Shown: positions 32,942 to 40,799 of the stretch, piece after piece | Layout of the letters: every line of letters starts with the position of its first letter | How positions within the stretch are numbered: position 1 is the stretch's first letter | DNA from: Candidatus Wallbacteria bacterium | GTDB lineage: Bacteria; Muiribacteriota; UBA6191; JACPRK01 | Reading direction: 5' to 3' | Assembly (NCBI GenBank): GCA_016213845.1 | Contig: JACQZN010000131.1 | Location: forward strand, 1-43,644 | DNA length: 43,644 nucleotides | Translations under genes and position numbers: made by a program | Notes under the pieces: model-generated | Seen by the model: only the letters and a program-made list of their open reading frames with translations | The model's database searches: none | Told to the model about the DNA's origin: nothing

Positions 32942-33012
32942 GAAAACTCGTGGCGTCTACCTGTACCGGGTTTTTCAAGAAAACCCGGTACAGGTAGACG
33001 CCACGGGTTTTC
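32942..33012. repeat. Long near-perfect inverted repeat (33-bp arms, 5-bp loop)
   Basis: Arms 32942-32974 and 32980-33012 pair over 33 positions with one T/G position; the inner 26 bp (GTGGCGTCTACC... GGGTTTT) are perfect, around loop TCAAG. It lies downstream of the minus-strand EF-hand-like gene and upstream of the small gene at 32825. The arm end AACYCGTGGCG also occurs at 32854 and in variant form at 32892. No long T-run follows, so a simple intrinsic terminator is not certain. Confidence 0.9.
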
Positions 33013-33029
33013 GACACGAGCGCGGGCGG

Positions 33030-34592
33030 TCAGCGCCGGGCGGTGCGGGCGGTCGGGACGGATTCGGTGTACCAGTCCCAGGTGCGGTAGGCCTTTCCGT
33101 TGCGGGTGAACTCGGAGGTGAGGTCGACGGCGCGCACGCCGATGGAGCTGATGCCGGCCGTGGTGACGGGGACGAGCTCGGAGGGGCGGCTGACCGCATT
33201 GCCGTCGTCGAGCCAGACGAGCAGGCCGTCGAGCTCGCGGCCGGTGAGCGCTCCGTCCCGGTTGGCGTCGCGTCCGGCCAGCTTGGCGTAGCCATCCGGG
33301 AATCCGCCCGCAGTGCCGAAGAGCTCCCGGCCGCTTGCGATCCGCCCGTCGCCGTCGGTGTCCTCACAGAGCAGGCCGTCCTCACCCGGCAGCATCCACT
33401 CGCACCGCTCGGGCGCGCCGTCTCCGTCGATGTCGAACATCACCGCGCCGACAGGGAGGAACTCGGAATCGGGACCCACGTTGCGGTCGTAGAGGCCGGC
33501 CCGGCCGTCGCCGTTCATGTCGAGCACGATCGGGCTGGCGACCCGGCTTCCGTGATCGATGACCTCGCGCTTGCGGCGATCGCAGTCCTCGATGGCGGCG
33601 ACCTTCTGCTTGGCGGGGTCGTTGCGCGCTGCCAGCCGCGCGCTCACGTCCTGGGTCTGGCCGCTCCCGACGCCATAGCCGTAGCGGACCGACTTGGCGT
33701 CGAGCTGGTACCCGTACGAGAGCGCCGAGGTGAACCCGCCTCCGTACTGATCGCTGCCAGGGTCGCCCTTCTGCGGCTCGCCTCCGGAACTGCCGCCCCC
33801 GGCCTGCGTCGAGCACTCCTCCTTCAGCGTTTCGAGCGCGAACCGGGCCCAGTCGACGCCGGCGCCTGCCGTCTTGCCGCTGGCCTTGAAGTCCTCGAGC
33901 CCCTGTTCGATGCGGGCGACCGCCGCCTTCATGTCGCCGCCGTCCCAGAGCGCCAGCGCCTCGCGCATCGTCTTGCGCATGTCGTAGATGCCGCCGCGGG
34001 CTGTCTGTACACCCGAAATGAACTGGTTGCGCGACTGCGTGGTCAGTCGAGGACTGCGGCGCAGATGGGCCGTGCCGCTCGTCTGGACTTCCGGGAAGTA
34101 GACCGAGTAGCTGGCGGCGGTCAGCTCCGCGCGGCGCATCAGGGCCGCGTCTCCCGAACGCTGCCCCTGCACCCACTCGTCGACCAGCCGGTCGAGCGCC
34201 CCTTTCTCGGTACCGGTCAGCTCGCGGTCCTGGCCCGGCGTCTGGGCGTTGTAGCTGTCCCGGTAGAGCGAGTCGGCGGCCGACTGGGCCAGCGCCGCCA
34301 GGTCGGTCGCAGCCGGCAGGCCGGGGTGTTCGGCGCGAGCCGCTTCGTAGGCCGCCTGCAGCTGCTTGGCGAGCTCGGGGTGCTGGCGCACGAAGCTGGC
34401 GAAGTCGCCGGCGCAGCTCCGGGCGCCCGTCATGTCGCCTGCGGCCAGCATCGAGTAGAACTGTCCGACGGGCTTGCCGACCAGATCGTAGCCGGGCACG
34501 TCAGTGGGTGTCTTCAGCTCGGGCGCGGCCAGCGCGCAGCTTGCCGCCAGAACCCAGATCCCCACGAGCGCCGCCACGTCTTGCATCTTCAT
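33030..34592 (-). CDS. Secreted protein with calcium-binding EF-hand/dockerin-like loops
   Basis: The 520-residue protein has a signal peptide (about 1-23, ASCALA-APEL) and a mostly helical N-terminal region (to about 290) of unknown family. A C-terminal region (about 355-450) carries calcium-binding loops: DMNGDGRAGLYD, DIDGDGAPE, DTDGDGRIASGRELFG and DANRDGALTGRELDG. GGAGG lies 6 nt before the ATG. It is first in line on the minus strand before the small gene and the pseudopilin set, though the long inverted repeat intervenes. It could be an exported structural or adhesive protein. Confidence 0.72.
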   Translation of the reverse strand: MKMQDVAALVGIWVLAASCALAAPELKTPTDVPGYDLVGKPVGQFYSMLAAGDMTGARSCAGDFASFVRQHPELAKQLQAAYEAARAEHPGLPAATDLAALAQSAADSLYRDSYNAQTPGQDRELTGTEKGALDRLVDEWVQGQRSGDAALMRRAELTAASYSVYFPEVQTSGTAHLRRSPRLTTQSRNQFISGVQTARGGIYDMRKTMREALALWDGGDMKAAVARIEQGLEDFKASGKTAGAGVDWARFALETLKEECSTQAGGGSSGGEPQKGDPGSDQYGGGFTSALSYGYQLDAKSVRYGYGVGSGQTQDVSARLAARNDPAKQKVAAIEDCDRRKREVIDHGSRVASPIVLDMNGDGRAGLYDRNVGPDSEFLPVGAVMFDIDGDGAPERCEWMLPGEDGLLCEDTDGDGRIASGRELFGTAGGFPDGYAKLAGRDANRDGALTGRELDGLLVWLDDGNAVSRPSELVPVTTAGISSIGVRAVDLTSEFTRNGKAYRTWDWYTESVPTARTARR

Positions 34593-34671
34593 CTCGATCC
34601 TCCTGCCACCACGGTCCGGCTGCCGGCCCCTCCGGCTTCACCGCTGCCCCATGAGACCGCTGCCGGCCGGA

Positions 34672-34680
34672 AGGTTAGCG
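34672..34680 (-). promoter_or_regulatory. CGCTAACCT motif upstream of the EF-hand-like gene
   Basis: Second copy of the motif on the minus strand, about 80 bp before the ATG at 34592. The flanks (CCGGCCGG after it) are partly shared with the copy at 31891. It may be a -10 element. Confidence 0.35.
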
Positions 34681-34712
34681 GCGACCGCGTCCGGTCGCCG
34701 CCGGCGCGGCGC

Positions 34713-34718
34713 TATACT
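34713..34718 (+). promoter_or_regulatory. TATACT -10 element giving a near-leaderless transcript
   Basis: GCTATACT ends 8 bp before the ATG at 34727, so transcription would begin at or within a few bases of the start codon. The same GCTATACT precedes the HEAT gene at 24710. No ribosome binding site lies before the ATG at 34727. Confidence 0.4.
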
Positions 34719-34726
34719 GGCTGCCG

Positions 34727-37513
34727 ATGGAGCCCGCGCGCACGCCCGAGGGGCTCGAGAGCCAGCTACCGGCCCGCCGCATCCAGGCGATCGGCGAGGC
34801 TGTCGCCGCGGGCGATGCGCGGGCGCTGGGGCCGCTGTTGGCTCGGCTGCCGCAGGAGAGCGACCCACAGGTGCTGGCGTCGCTATTGCTTGCCATCGGC
34901 CGGCTCGGCTCGCAGAAAGAGCTGCCGGTCCTGGCCAGGTTCGTCCAGCATCCCGACCCGCGCGTGCGCGCCAACGTGATCGAGGCGCTCTACTGCCTCG
35001 ACACGCCCGTCTCTCTGCCGCTGATCGTGCCGTTTCTCGAGGACGCCGACAACCGGGTCCGGGCCAACGCGGCGATCGCTCTGAAGCGGCTGGGGGTCGA
35101 TACGGCGCTGGAAGTGGTGCGCAAGATGGTCGCCTCGCCGCACCTCTGGATGCGGGCCTCGGGGGTCTACGCGCTCGGGCTCTTCGACGCGGACGTCGCG
35201 CGTCCCATCCTGGAAGGCTGTCTGGGCGACTCGAGCCCGGTCGTCCGTCAGAAGGCCGAGCAGGCAGTGGCGCGGCTGACGCAGGCAGGCGGTGCAAGGC
35301 CCCCCGAAGGCCGGGAGCCCGAGTCGCAACCGGCCGCCGTGGCGGAACCGGCGCGCGCCTCCGAGGCGACGGGCCGGAGTAGAGCGGCTACGCCGGCCGG
35401 AGGCATGGCGCGAGTCGAGGCGGTCATTGCTGCGCGAGATCGCGAGGCGTTGGCCGAGCTGGCGGGCCACCTGGCCGCGGCCGAGGACCGCTTCGTGACG
35501 TCGCGCGTGCTGAGCGCCATCGGCATCCTGGGGGAGTCTGCGCTCAGCGACGTGCTGGTGGCGCACCTGGCACACCCGGATGCGCGCGTGGCGGCCAACG
35601 CCGTCTGGTCGCTGACGCGGCTGGGAGACCAGTCGGCGCGCGACCGCGTATTGCCGCTGCTGAAGTCGATGAACCCGCGCCTTCGGGCCAATGCCATCCA
35701 GTACTTCGCGCGCGACCCCGCAGTCGACGTGCGAGAGCCGCTGCGCGAGCTGCTTGCCAGCCGCGACCCACAGGCGCGGATGCCCGCGCTCTTCTGTCTG
35801 GCGGAGATCGACCGCCCGGAGCTGCTGGAGCTGCTGGACGGTCTCTTCGCCCCCGGAGACGACCCGGAGGAGCGACGCGCTCTGATTGCCCGGCTGGAAA
35901 CGCTCGAGGAGCGCGGCTTCCCGCAGGTCCGCCAGCTCCGCGCAAGGCTGCGCGGCGGCTCCTCCAGCAAGGTCGTGCAGCTGCTCAGATCCGGCGCCGC
36001 CCGGGTCCAGGCACCGCCGATGGAGCTGCCTGCCGAGGATGTCGCCGAGCCGCCTCCCGGATTTACGACCCAGATCAGCGTTTCGGTCCCGTTGCCTCGA
36101 TGGCGGGCCTACTTCCTCTTCACCCGGATGCTGGCCGTCGCGACCGACCTGGCGCTGGCCTTCATCCCTGCCGCCGCCCTCTTTGCGCTGCTGGCGCGCG
36201 CCTCGGGCGGAACACCAGGGGCCGTGCTCACGCTCTTCGCGGTCGTGGCGGGCGTCTGCTTCCTGCTGGCGGACCCGCTCCTGAAGCCGGGCCCGGGAAA
36301 GAGGCTGCTGGGGCTGGGACTCGAGTCGCGCGCAGGGCCAGGGGAGCCGGCCGTTCCCGTCTGGCGGCAACTGCCGATTCTGCTCTTTCCGTGGGGCATC
36401 ATGGAGCTCGTCGCCGCCTTCCGCCACCCCCGCGGGCAGCGGCTCTCCGATCGGCGCGTCGCCATCGAGGTCGTGCCGAAGGGGCGCCCGAAGCTGGTCC
36501 TCTTCCTCGCGGTCTGGACGGCGCTGGCGGCGCTGGCCGCCCTGGCGTGGTGGCTGCGTGCAGCGTCCGGACCGGCGCCCGCGGCCGACCTGGCGGGGTT
36601 TCTTCCCGCTGCCGTGCCCGCCTCGACCGCAGCGGGTCCCGCGGCGCCGGAGCTTGTGCTTGCGGGCGCGCACACGCACGAATCGATGGGACTGGCGCTG
36701 CCGCTCTTCGCGGGGTGGAGTGTCGCGGCGCAGGGCTCCGACTGGGCCCAGCTACGAGCAGGTGGCCCGGGAGCGTTCGCGCTGGTGGCCGTCCCGGGCG
36801 AAGAAGTCGACACCGCCGACTGGTCGCGCGAGCTGGGTGCGCTCTTGAAGCGGGCGCTGGCGCGGGAGCGGCGTAGGCTCATCATGTGGCGGCCCGCCGC
36901 CGCGACCGTGAGGGTGGGCGAGCGAACGGGCACCCTGGGGCAGGGCGAGCTCCTGGGTGGCGGGGACGTCTGCGCCTTCGCCGCCGACGGGCTGGGAGTG
37001 CTCGCTGTCGTGCCGGCCGATTCCGCTGGCCGGACGGCTCGCGCGCTCGTGGAGCAGGTTGCGCGCACGGTGCGGGAACAGCCCAGGGGCGACGGTGGCC
37101 GACTGTATCGCAGCCCGTTCCTGAAGGTGGTGTTCCCGCTGCCGCAACGCTGGCGAGTGGAGCTCGAGCTTCCGGAGGGTCTGGAGCTCAGGCCCGCCGC
37201 GCGCGAGCCGGCGGGGTCCTGGGTCCGGCTCGCCGCGCCCGGCGGCGGCAGCGCCAAGGAGCGGCTAGAGAGGATGCACGCGCCCGGATGGGCCACGAAA
37301 GGCTTCACTCTGGTATCGCAGGTCGCCTTCCGGCCTGCTGGCGCGCTCGACGGCCTCAGCTGTGAGCTGCGGGATGGTCAGGGCGCCCGGGCCCGGCTGC
37401 GGCTGGCGCGACTGGTGGCGCCAGCGCTCTGGGTCGAGGAGTGGTTGGAACAGGGGGAGCTCGGGCGGGCGTCGCCGCTGGAGGGCATCCTGTCGGCGCT
37501 TGCCGGCGGCTGA
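34727..37513 (+). CDS. HEAT-repeat protein with RDD-like membrane domain
   Basis: The 928-residue protein has two HEAT blocks (about 20-190 and 225-400). Its signature PDPRVRANVIEAL ... DADNRVRANAAIALKRLG is shared with the proteins at 24710 and 27498. From about 455 an RDD-like membrane region follows (VPLPRWRAYFLFTRMLAVATDLAL ... PGPGKRLLGLGLESR), then a further helix at about 590-612. The last 300 residues lie on the far side and have no recognised domain, though a LPQRWRVELELPEG stretch recalls beta-rich periplasmic folds. It thus joins a cytoplasmic HEAT scaffold to the envelope. It precedes the second pseudopilin set by 30 bp on the same strand. Confidence 0.82.
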   Translation: MEPARTPEGLESQLPARRIQAIGEAVAAGDARALGPLLARLPQESDPQVLASLLLAIGRLGSQKELPVLARFVQHPDPRVRANVIEALYCLDTPVSLPLIVPFLEDADNRVRANAAIALKRLGVDTALEVVRKMVASPHLWMRASGVYALGLFDADVARPILEGCLGDSSPVVRQKAEQAVARLTQAGGARPPEGREPESQPAAVAEPARASEATGRSRAATPAGGMARVEAVIAARDREALAELAGHLAAAEDRFVTSRVLSAIGILGESALSDVLVAHLAHPDARVAANAVWSLTRLGDQSARDRVLPLLKSMNPRLRANAIQYFARDPAVDVREPLRELLASRDPQARMPALFCLAEIDRPELLELLDGLFAPGDDPEERRALIARLETLEERGFPQVRQLRARLRGGSSSKVVQLLRSGAARVQAPPMELPAEDVAEPPPGFTTQISVSVPLPRWRAYFLFTRMLAVATDLALAFIPAAALFALLARASGGTPGAVLTLFAVVAGVCFLLADPLLKPGPGKRLLGLGLESRAGPGEPAVPVWRQLPILLFPWGIMELVAAFRHPRGQRLSDRRVAIEVVPKGRPKLVLFLAVWTALAALAALAWWLRAASGPAPAADLAGFLPAAVPASTAAGPAAPELVLAGAHTHESMGLALPLFAGWSVAAQGSDWAQLRAGGPGAFALVAVPGEEVDTADWSRELGALLKRALARERRRLIMWRPAAATVRVGERTGTLGQGELLGGGDVCAFAADGLGVLAVVPADSAGRTARALVEQVARTVREQPRGDGGRLYRSPFLKVVFPLPQRWRVELELPEGLELRPAAREPAGSWVRLAAPGGGSAKERLERMHAPGWATKGFTLVSQVAFRPAGALDGLSCELRDGQGARARLRLARLVAPALWVEEWLEQGELGRASPLEGILSALAGG

Positions 37514-37515
37514 TA

Positions 37516-37524
37516 CGCTAACCT
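37516..37524 (+). promoter_or_regulatory. CGCTAACCT motif upstream of the second PilV-like gene
   Basis: Third copy of the motif, 19 bp before the ATG at 37544 and directly after the stop of the HEAT-RDD gene. If TAACCT is a -10 box, the transcript would have a leader of about 13 nt. Confidence 0.4.
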
Positions 37525-37543
37525 TTCGCCAGAGATCGGCATC

Positions 37544-38041
37544 ATGCGAAGTGTGACCCGCGCGCGACTGCAAGACCGTACTGCCTTCACGATGGTCGAG
37601 ATTGTCCTCGCGGCGTTCATCGCCGGTACTGCAATGGTCTTCGTGCTCTCGCTGGGCCAGGCCAACGTCCAGATGTCCCAGCTCAACCAGGAGGGGCTGC
37701 TGGCGCGGCAGGTCGCGATGGATGTGCTCGACTACTTCTCGCGGAACCTCCCCGAGGCGCGCTGGCAGGCGCAGTCGAACCCGCGGATCGAGGGGCTCTA
37801 CGCGACGCACGCGGCGTTCCGCGACGCGCTCGAGGCGAGCGCCGAGACGAAGTCGCTCTTCCAGCAGATGGAGCCCGAGATCGTCTTCGAGGTCGACGCG
37901 CGCCCCGCGCTCGGCGACACGGCTGACAAGGCTTTTCCCGGCCTGCACCGACTGAGCTGCTCCATCGCCTGGAAGGAAGGCAGCGGGCGTCGCGTGAAGC
38001 GCGCGGTCTCGTTTTCGAGGCTGGTCGCCGAGACGCCCTGA
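37544..38041 (+). CDS. PilV/GspI-like prepilin (second set)
   Basis: The 165-residue protein has the prepilin sequence RTA|FTMVEIVLAAFIAGTAM with Ala instead of Gly at -1 and Glu at +5. A soluble region follows, with PGLHRLSCSIAWKEGSGRRVKRA near the C-terminus, parallel to the prepilin at 31281. It heads the plus-strand run V - secreted protein - X - W. Ala at -1 is tolerated by some prepilin peptidases and is shared with the gene at 40684. Confidence 0.75.
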   Translation: MRSVTRARLQDRTAFTMVEIVLAAFIAGTAMVFVLSLGQANVQMSQLNQEGLLARQVAMDVLDYFSRNLPEARWQAQSNPRIEGLYATHAAFRDALEASAETKSLFQQMEPEIVFEVDARPALGDTADKAFPGLHRLSCSIAWKEGSGRRVKRAVSFSRLVAETP

Positions 38042-38058
38042 CACGGAGGATGCAAACG

Positions 38059-40011
38059 ATGAACGCAATCCGAATGGTCGCGACCGCGGCGGCGATGCTG
38101 AGTCTGGCGGGCGGAGCCCTCCTGGCCGATCAGCGCAGCTTCCAGGACGAGGCGGGCAAGTCTCGGACCTTCGCCGGCTTCGTCCAGTACTGCAACCCCG
38201 TCTTCCTGCAGGGATTCATCGGCGAGGTCGGCAAGCCCAAGCCGCTGGCGCTGCGCGTCTGGGTGGGGCACGTGAAGCCGCGCGGGGAGCCCGAGTGGCG
38301 CATCATCGGCGGCGCTCCGATCGAAGCCAACCAGCCCAACGGCGAAGGCGAGGCGGTCCTCGGCTTCCGCTCGGGCTTCAGCTTCAACTTCAACCAGGTG
38401 CCGCCCGCGGACAGGCCGAAGGCGGGCGATCTCATCTGGGTGTTCGTCGCGCGCACGGCCGACGGCGTGCAGCCCAAGTACTGGCGGATGTTCGAGCGCA
38501 CCGTTGGCGCCGGCGGCAACGCCAACGCCAACCCGGACAAGGGGGAGTCGCAAGGCGTCGCGTTCTTCCAGGGCCGCATCACGCAGCTCCGACCCGATTC
38601 CATCCGCGGCTACGCCCTGGACGACCTGGCGCTGTCGGGCGTCACGGGGCCGAAAGTCTTCAACCCCGTGAAGGTGCTTGTGACCGTCGGCAAACGCAAG
38701 GCCGATTCCGGCGGCGCCTTCCAGCTCGTCGAGGAGGTCGCCACCGACGCCTCCGAGGAGACCGAGATCCCGCTCTACCTGACCGATCCGCCCGCCGCCG
38801 GCGCCGCCGGCACGAGCTGGAAGTTCGGTTTCACCGCCAACCTGAAGAACCGGCTCGAGCCCGGCTTCGAGTACCAGGTCACGCTCTTCGAGGTGTCGCT
38901 GGCGCAGCTGGTGCTGGACCGGCGAATCCAGCGGATCACGCAGCCCGAGACGCTCCCGGCCATCGCCAGCTTCACGGTCGGCAAGGGGGCCGACGGCAAA
39001 GGCGGCAGCGAGCTGGAGTTCGACAAGAACACGCCGTCCAAGCGCCAGGACAAGGTGCAGGAGCGAATGACCACGCGCGCGCTGCTGGCGAAAGACGAGC
39101 TCTTCAAGAGGACTCCGGAGGGTGACGGCGAGGGCAAGACCGGATTCTGGAGGCCCGCCCCCGAGCTGCTCTACCGCTACGAGGGCACCAGCGCCGTGCT
39201 GGCGCGCACGACGCTGCCGCCGCCGGCCGGCCAGCAGGCGCAGGCCGAGAGAGTCGTCTTCCGCGGCGAGGGCGCTGGCGCCGACGGAGCCACGGGCGGC
39301 TACAGCCCCGACAAGACGAGGAACCTCTGGCTGCAGCTCATCCAGACCGAGCCCGATCCGCAGACCCGCGGCGAGAAGAAGCAGTACCTCTACGACTGGT
39401 ACTACAGCGAACCCTGGTACGAAACCTACCTCTACGCGCTCTACAGGAACGTCAAGGCGAAGAAGCTCGAGGAGACCTGGGCCGGTCTCTCGCTGCCCCC
39501 GTCATCCATTCCCACCAGCACCGACCCGGGGACCGTGATCGATCCGGACGCTCCGCCCCCGTCCGTGGACGCCGCCGCTCCGACCACGGCGGTGACCAAT
39601 GCGTGGATCACCATCTACCTCGACGCGCAGGGAATGGCCCCCGTCCCCTGGAAGGAGCTGGACGAGGCGCGCCGCGAGGAGGTCATCGCCCAGCGCCAGG
39701 CGAAGCTCGACAGCGAGTTCAACATCTACAAGGACGTCGAGCTGGGCGTGGGCGCTTTCAGCCGCCAGGCCATCTCGAAGAAGAACTCCGAAGCGACCAC
39801 CACCCCGTCGGCCGAGGCGCTGCGCTCCAACCCGTTGATGGACCCGACGACCAACCCGAGTGTGGAGGACTCCAAGGTCGCGACGGTGACGTTCAGGCTC
39901 AAGGGCGATCACAAGAGCGCGGCGTATGACGACGCCTCGGGGAGCAGCCATCCGCTCTTCGTGAGCGTGCGCTACGTGTACGACAAGGCCGTGGAGGCTC
40001 TCTCGAAGTAG
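38059..40011 (+). CDS. Large secreted protein of unknown function in the pseudopilin run
   Basis: Not recognised. The 650-residue protein has a signal peptide (about 1-23, GGALLA-DQ). A region to about 130 reads FVQYCNPVFLQGFIGEVGKPKPL, and a Gly/Asn-rich linker and beta-rich stretches follow. The C-terminal half is low in recognisable motifs apart from YDWYYSEPWYETYLYALYR. GGAGG stands 9 nt before ATG 38059; an ATG at 38050 is too close to it. Placed between PilV- and PilX-like genes, it occupies the position of a tip-associated protein such as PilY1, but no PilY1 domain is visible. Confidence 0.72.
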   Translation: MNAIRMVATAAAMLSLAGGALLADQRSFQDEAGKSRTFAGFVQYCNPVFLQGFIGEVGKPKPLALRVWVGHVKPRGEPEWRIIGGAPIEANQPNGEGEAVLGFRSGFSFNFNQVPPADRPKAGDLIWVFVARTADGVQPKYWRMFERTVGAGGNANANPDKGESQGVAFFQGRITQLRPDSIRGYALDDLALSGVTGPKVFNPVKVLVTVGKRKADSGGAFQLVEEVATDASEETEIPLYLTDPPAAGAAGTSWKFGFTANLKNRLEPGFEYQVTLFEVSLAQLVLDRRIQRITQPETLPAIASFTVGKGADGKGGSELEFDKNTPSKRQDKVQERMTTRALLAKDELFKRTPEGDGEGKTGFWRPAPELLYRYEGTSAVLARTTLPPPAGQQAQAERVVFRGEGAGADGATGGYSPDKTRNLWLQLIQTEPDPQTRGEKKQYLYDWYYSEPWYETYLYALYRNVKAKKLEETWAGLSLPPSSIPTSTDPGTVIDPDAPPPSVDAAAPTTAVTNAWITIYLDAQGMAPVPWKELDEARREEVIAQRQAKLDSEFNIYKDVELGVGAFSRQAISKKNSEATTTPSAEALRSNPLMDPTTNPSVEDSKVATVTFRLKGDHKSAAYDDASGSSHPLFVSVRYVYDKAVEALSK

Positions 40012-40035
40012 CGAGCAGGAGGTGGACTGAGCACG

Positions 40036-40656
40036 GTGGGCGGCAGCAGACGGGCTCGCGGGCGGGACGGTTTCGGCTTCTGGGTCATCGTGGTGGTGCT
40101 GATCCTGATGATCCTGGCGGGGGTCGGGATTGCGTCCTACTCGCAGAACCAGCAGCTCAATCGGAGCATCGTGGAGGCCTACCTGGGGCGCGTGGCGATC
40201 GACATCGCCGGGTCGGCGATCGAGGAGGCGCACTGGCGGATGACGCGCCACGTCATGACGCCGCTGGTCGACTCGTCGGTCACCAACGACTGGGACGCGT
40301 TGCTCGTGGAGGTGCCGGGTCCGGGCAATCCTTCGGAGGTCATCTCTCCTCGGATGACCCGTCGAGTTTTCGAGGCCACGCCTGCACGGCCGCTCGACTT
40401 CACGGTGGAGGACATCGAAGACGTGGGGCTGACGCTGGTGCACCGGGAGTTCGACTTCGCCCACGGCTTCTGGTGCGGGGCGCTCGAGTACGAGACGGCC
40501 GTACGGTTGAGGATGGGCCGTTTCCCCGCCGGCGTGGCCGTGACGCGGCGGCTGCGAGTCCGCAAGCGCTACTACGCCACGCAGATCTCTGCCACGCAGT
40601 CGCCCGTTCTCAGGTTCATGCCGGAGGACCTGTCGAGGGAAGTGGGGAGGCTTTGA
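40036..40656 (+). CDS. PilX/GspK-like minor pseudopilin (second set)
   Basis: The 206-residue protein has a basic start, then GRDG|FGFWVIVVVLILMILAGV, a pseudopilin-type helix without Glu at +5. GRVAIDIAGSAIEEAHWRM parallels the protein at 30637. The start is GTG at 40036; AGGAGG lies somewhat far upstream (about 13 nt), so the start is moderately uncertain. Its TGA stop overlaps the first GAGTAGT heptamer of the element at 40655. Confidence 0.7.
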   Translation: MGGSRRARGRDGFGFWVIVVVLILMILAGVGIASYSQNQQLNRSIVEAYLGRVAIDIAGSAIEEAHWRMTRHVMTPLVDSSVTNDWDALLVEVPGPGNPSEVISPRMTRRVFEATPARPLDFTVEDIEDVGLTLVHREFDFAHGFWCGALEYETAVRLRMGRFPAGVAVTRRLRVRKRYYATQISATQSPVLRFMPEDLSREVGRL

Positions 40657-40799
40657 GTAGTGAGTAGCGAGTAGCGAAAAGCCGTGACCCTGACCGAAGA
40701 ACCCCAGAAACGTGAAGCTCGGAAGGCAAGGCTCCGAGAAGCGAGCGCGTGTCGCCGCCGCGACCTACTCACTCCTGGCTACTCGCTACTCACTACTCC
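40655..40799. repeat. Inverted heptamer element overlapping two genes
   Basis: The left arm (40655-40675) is GAGTAGT, GAGTAGC, GAGTAGC. The right arm (40765-40799) is CTACTCA, CTCCTGG, CTACTCG, CTACTCA, CTACTCC. Unlike the intergenic copies, the right arm is translated as part of the leader of the prepilin starting at 40684. Confidence 0.85.

Noticed and set aside
32942..33012. Simple intrinsic terminator
   Set aside because: The stem is far longer than usual and no T-run follows on either strand beyond four bases, so it is reported as an inverted repeat instead.
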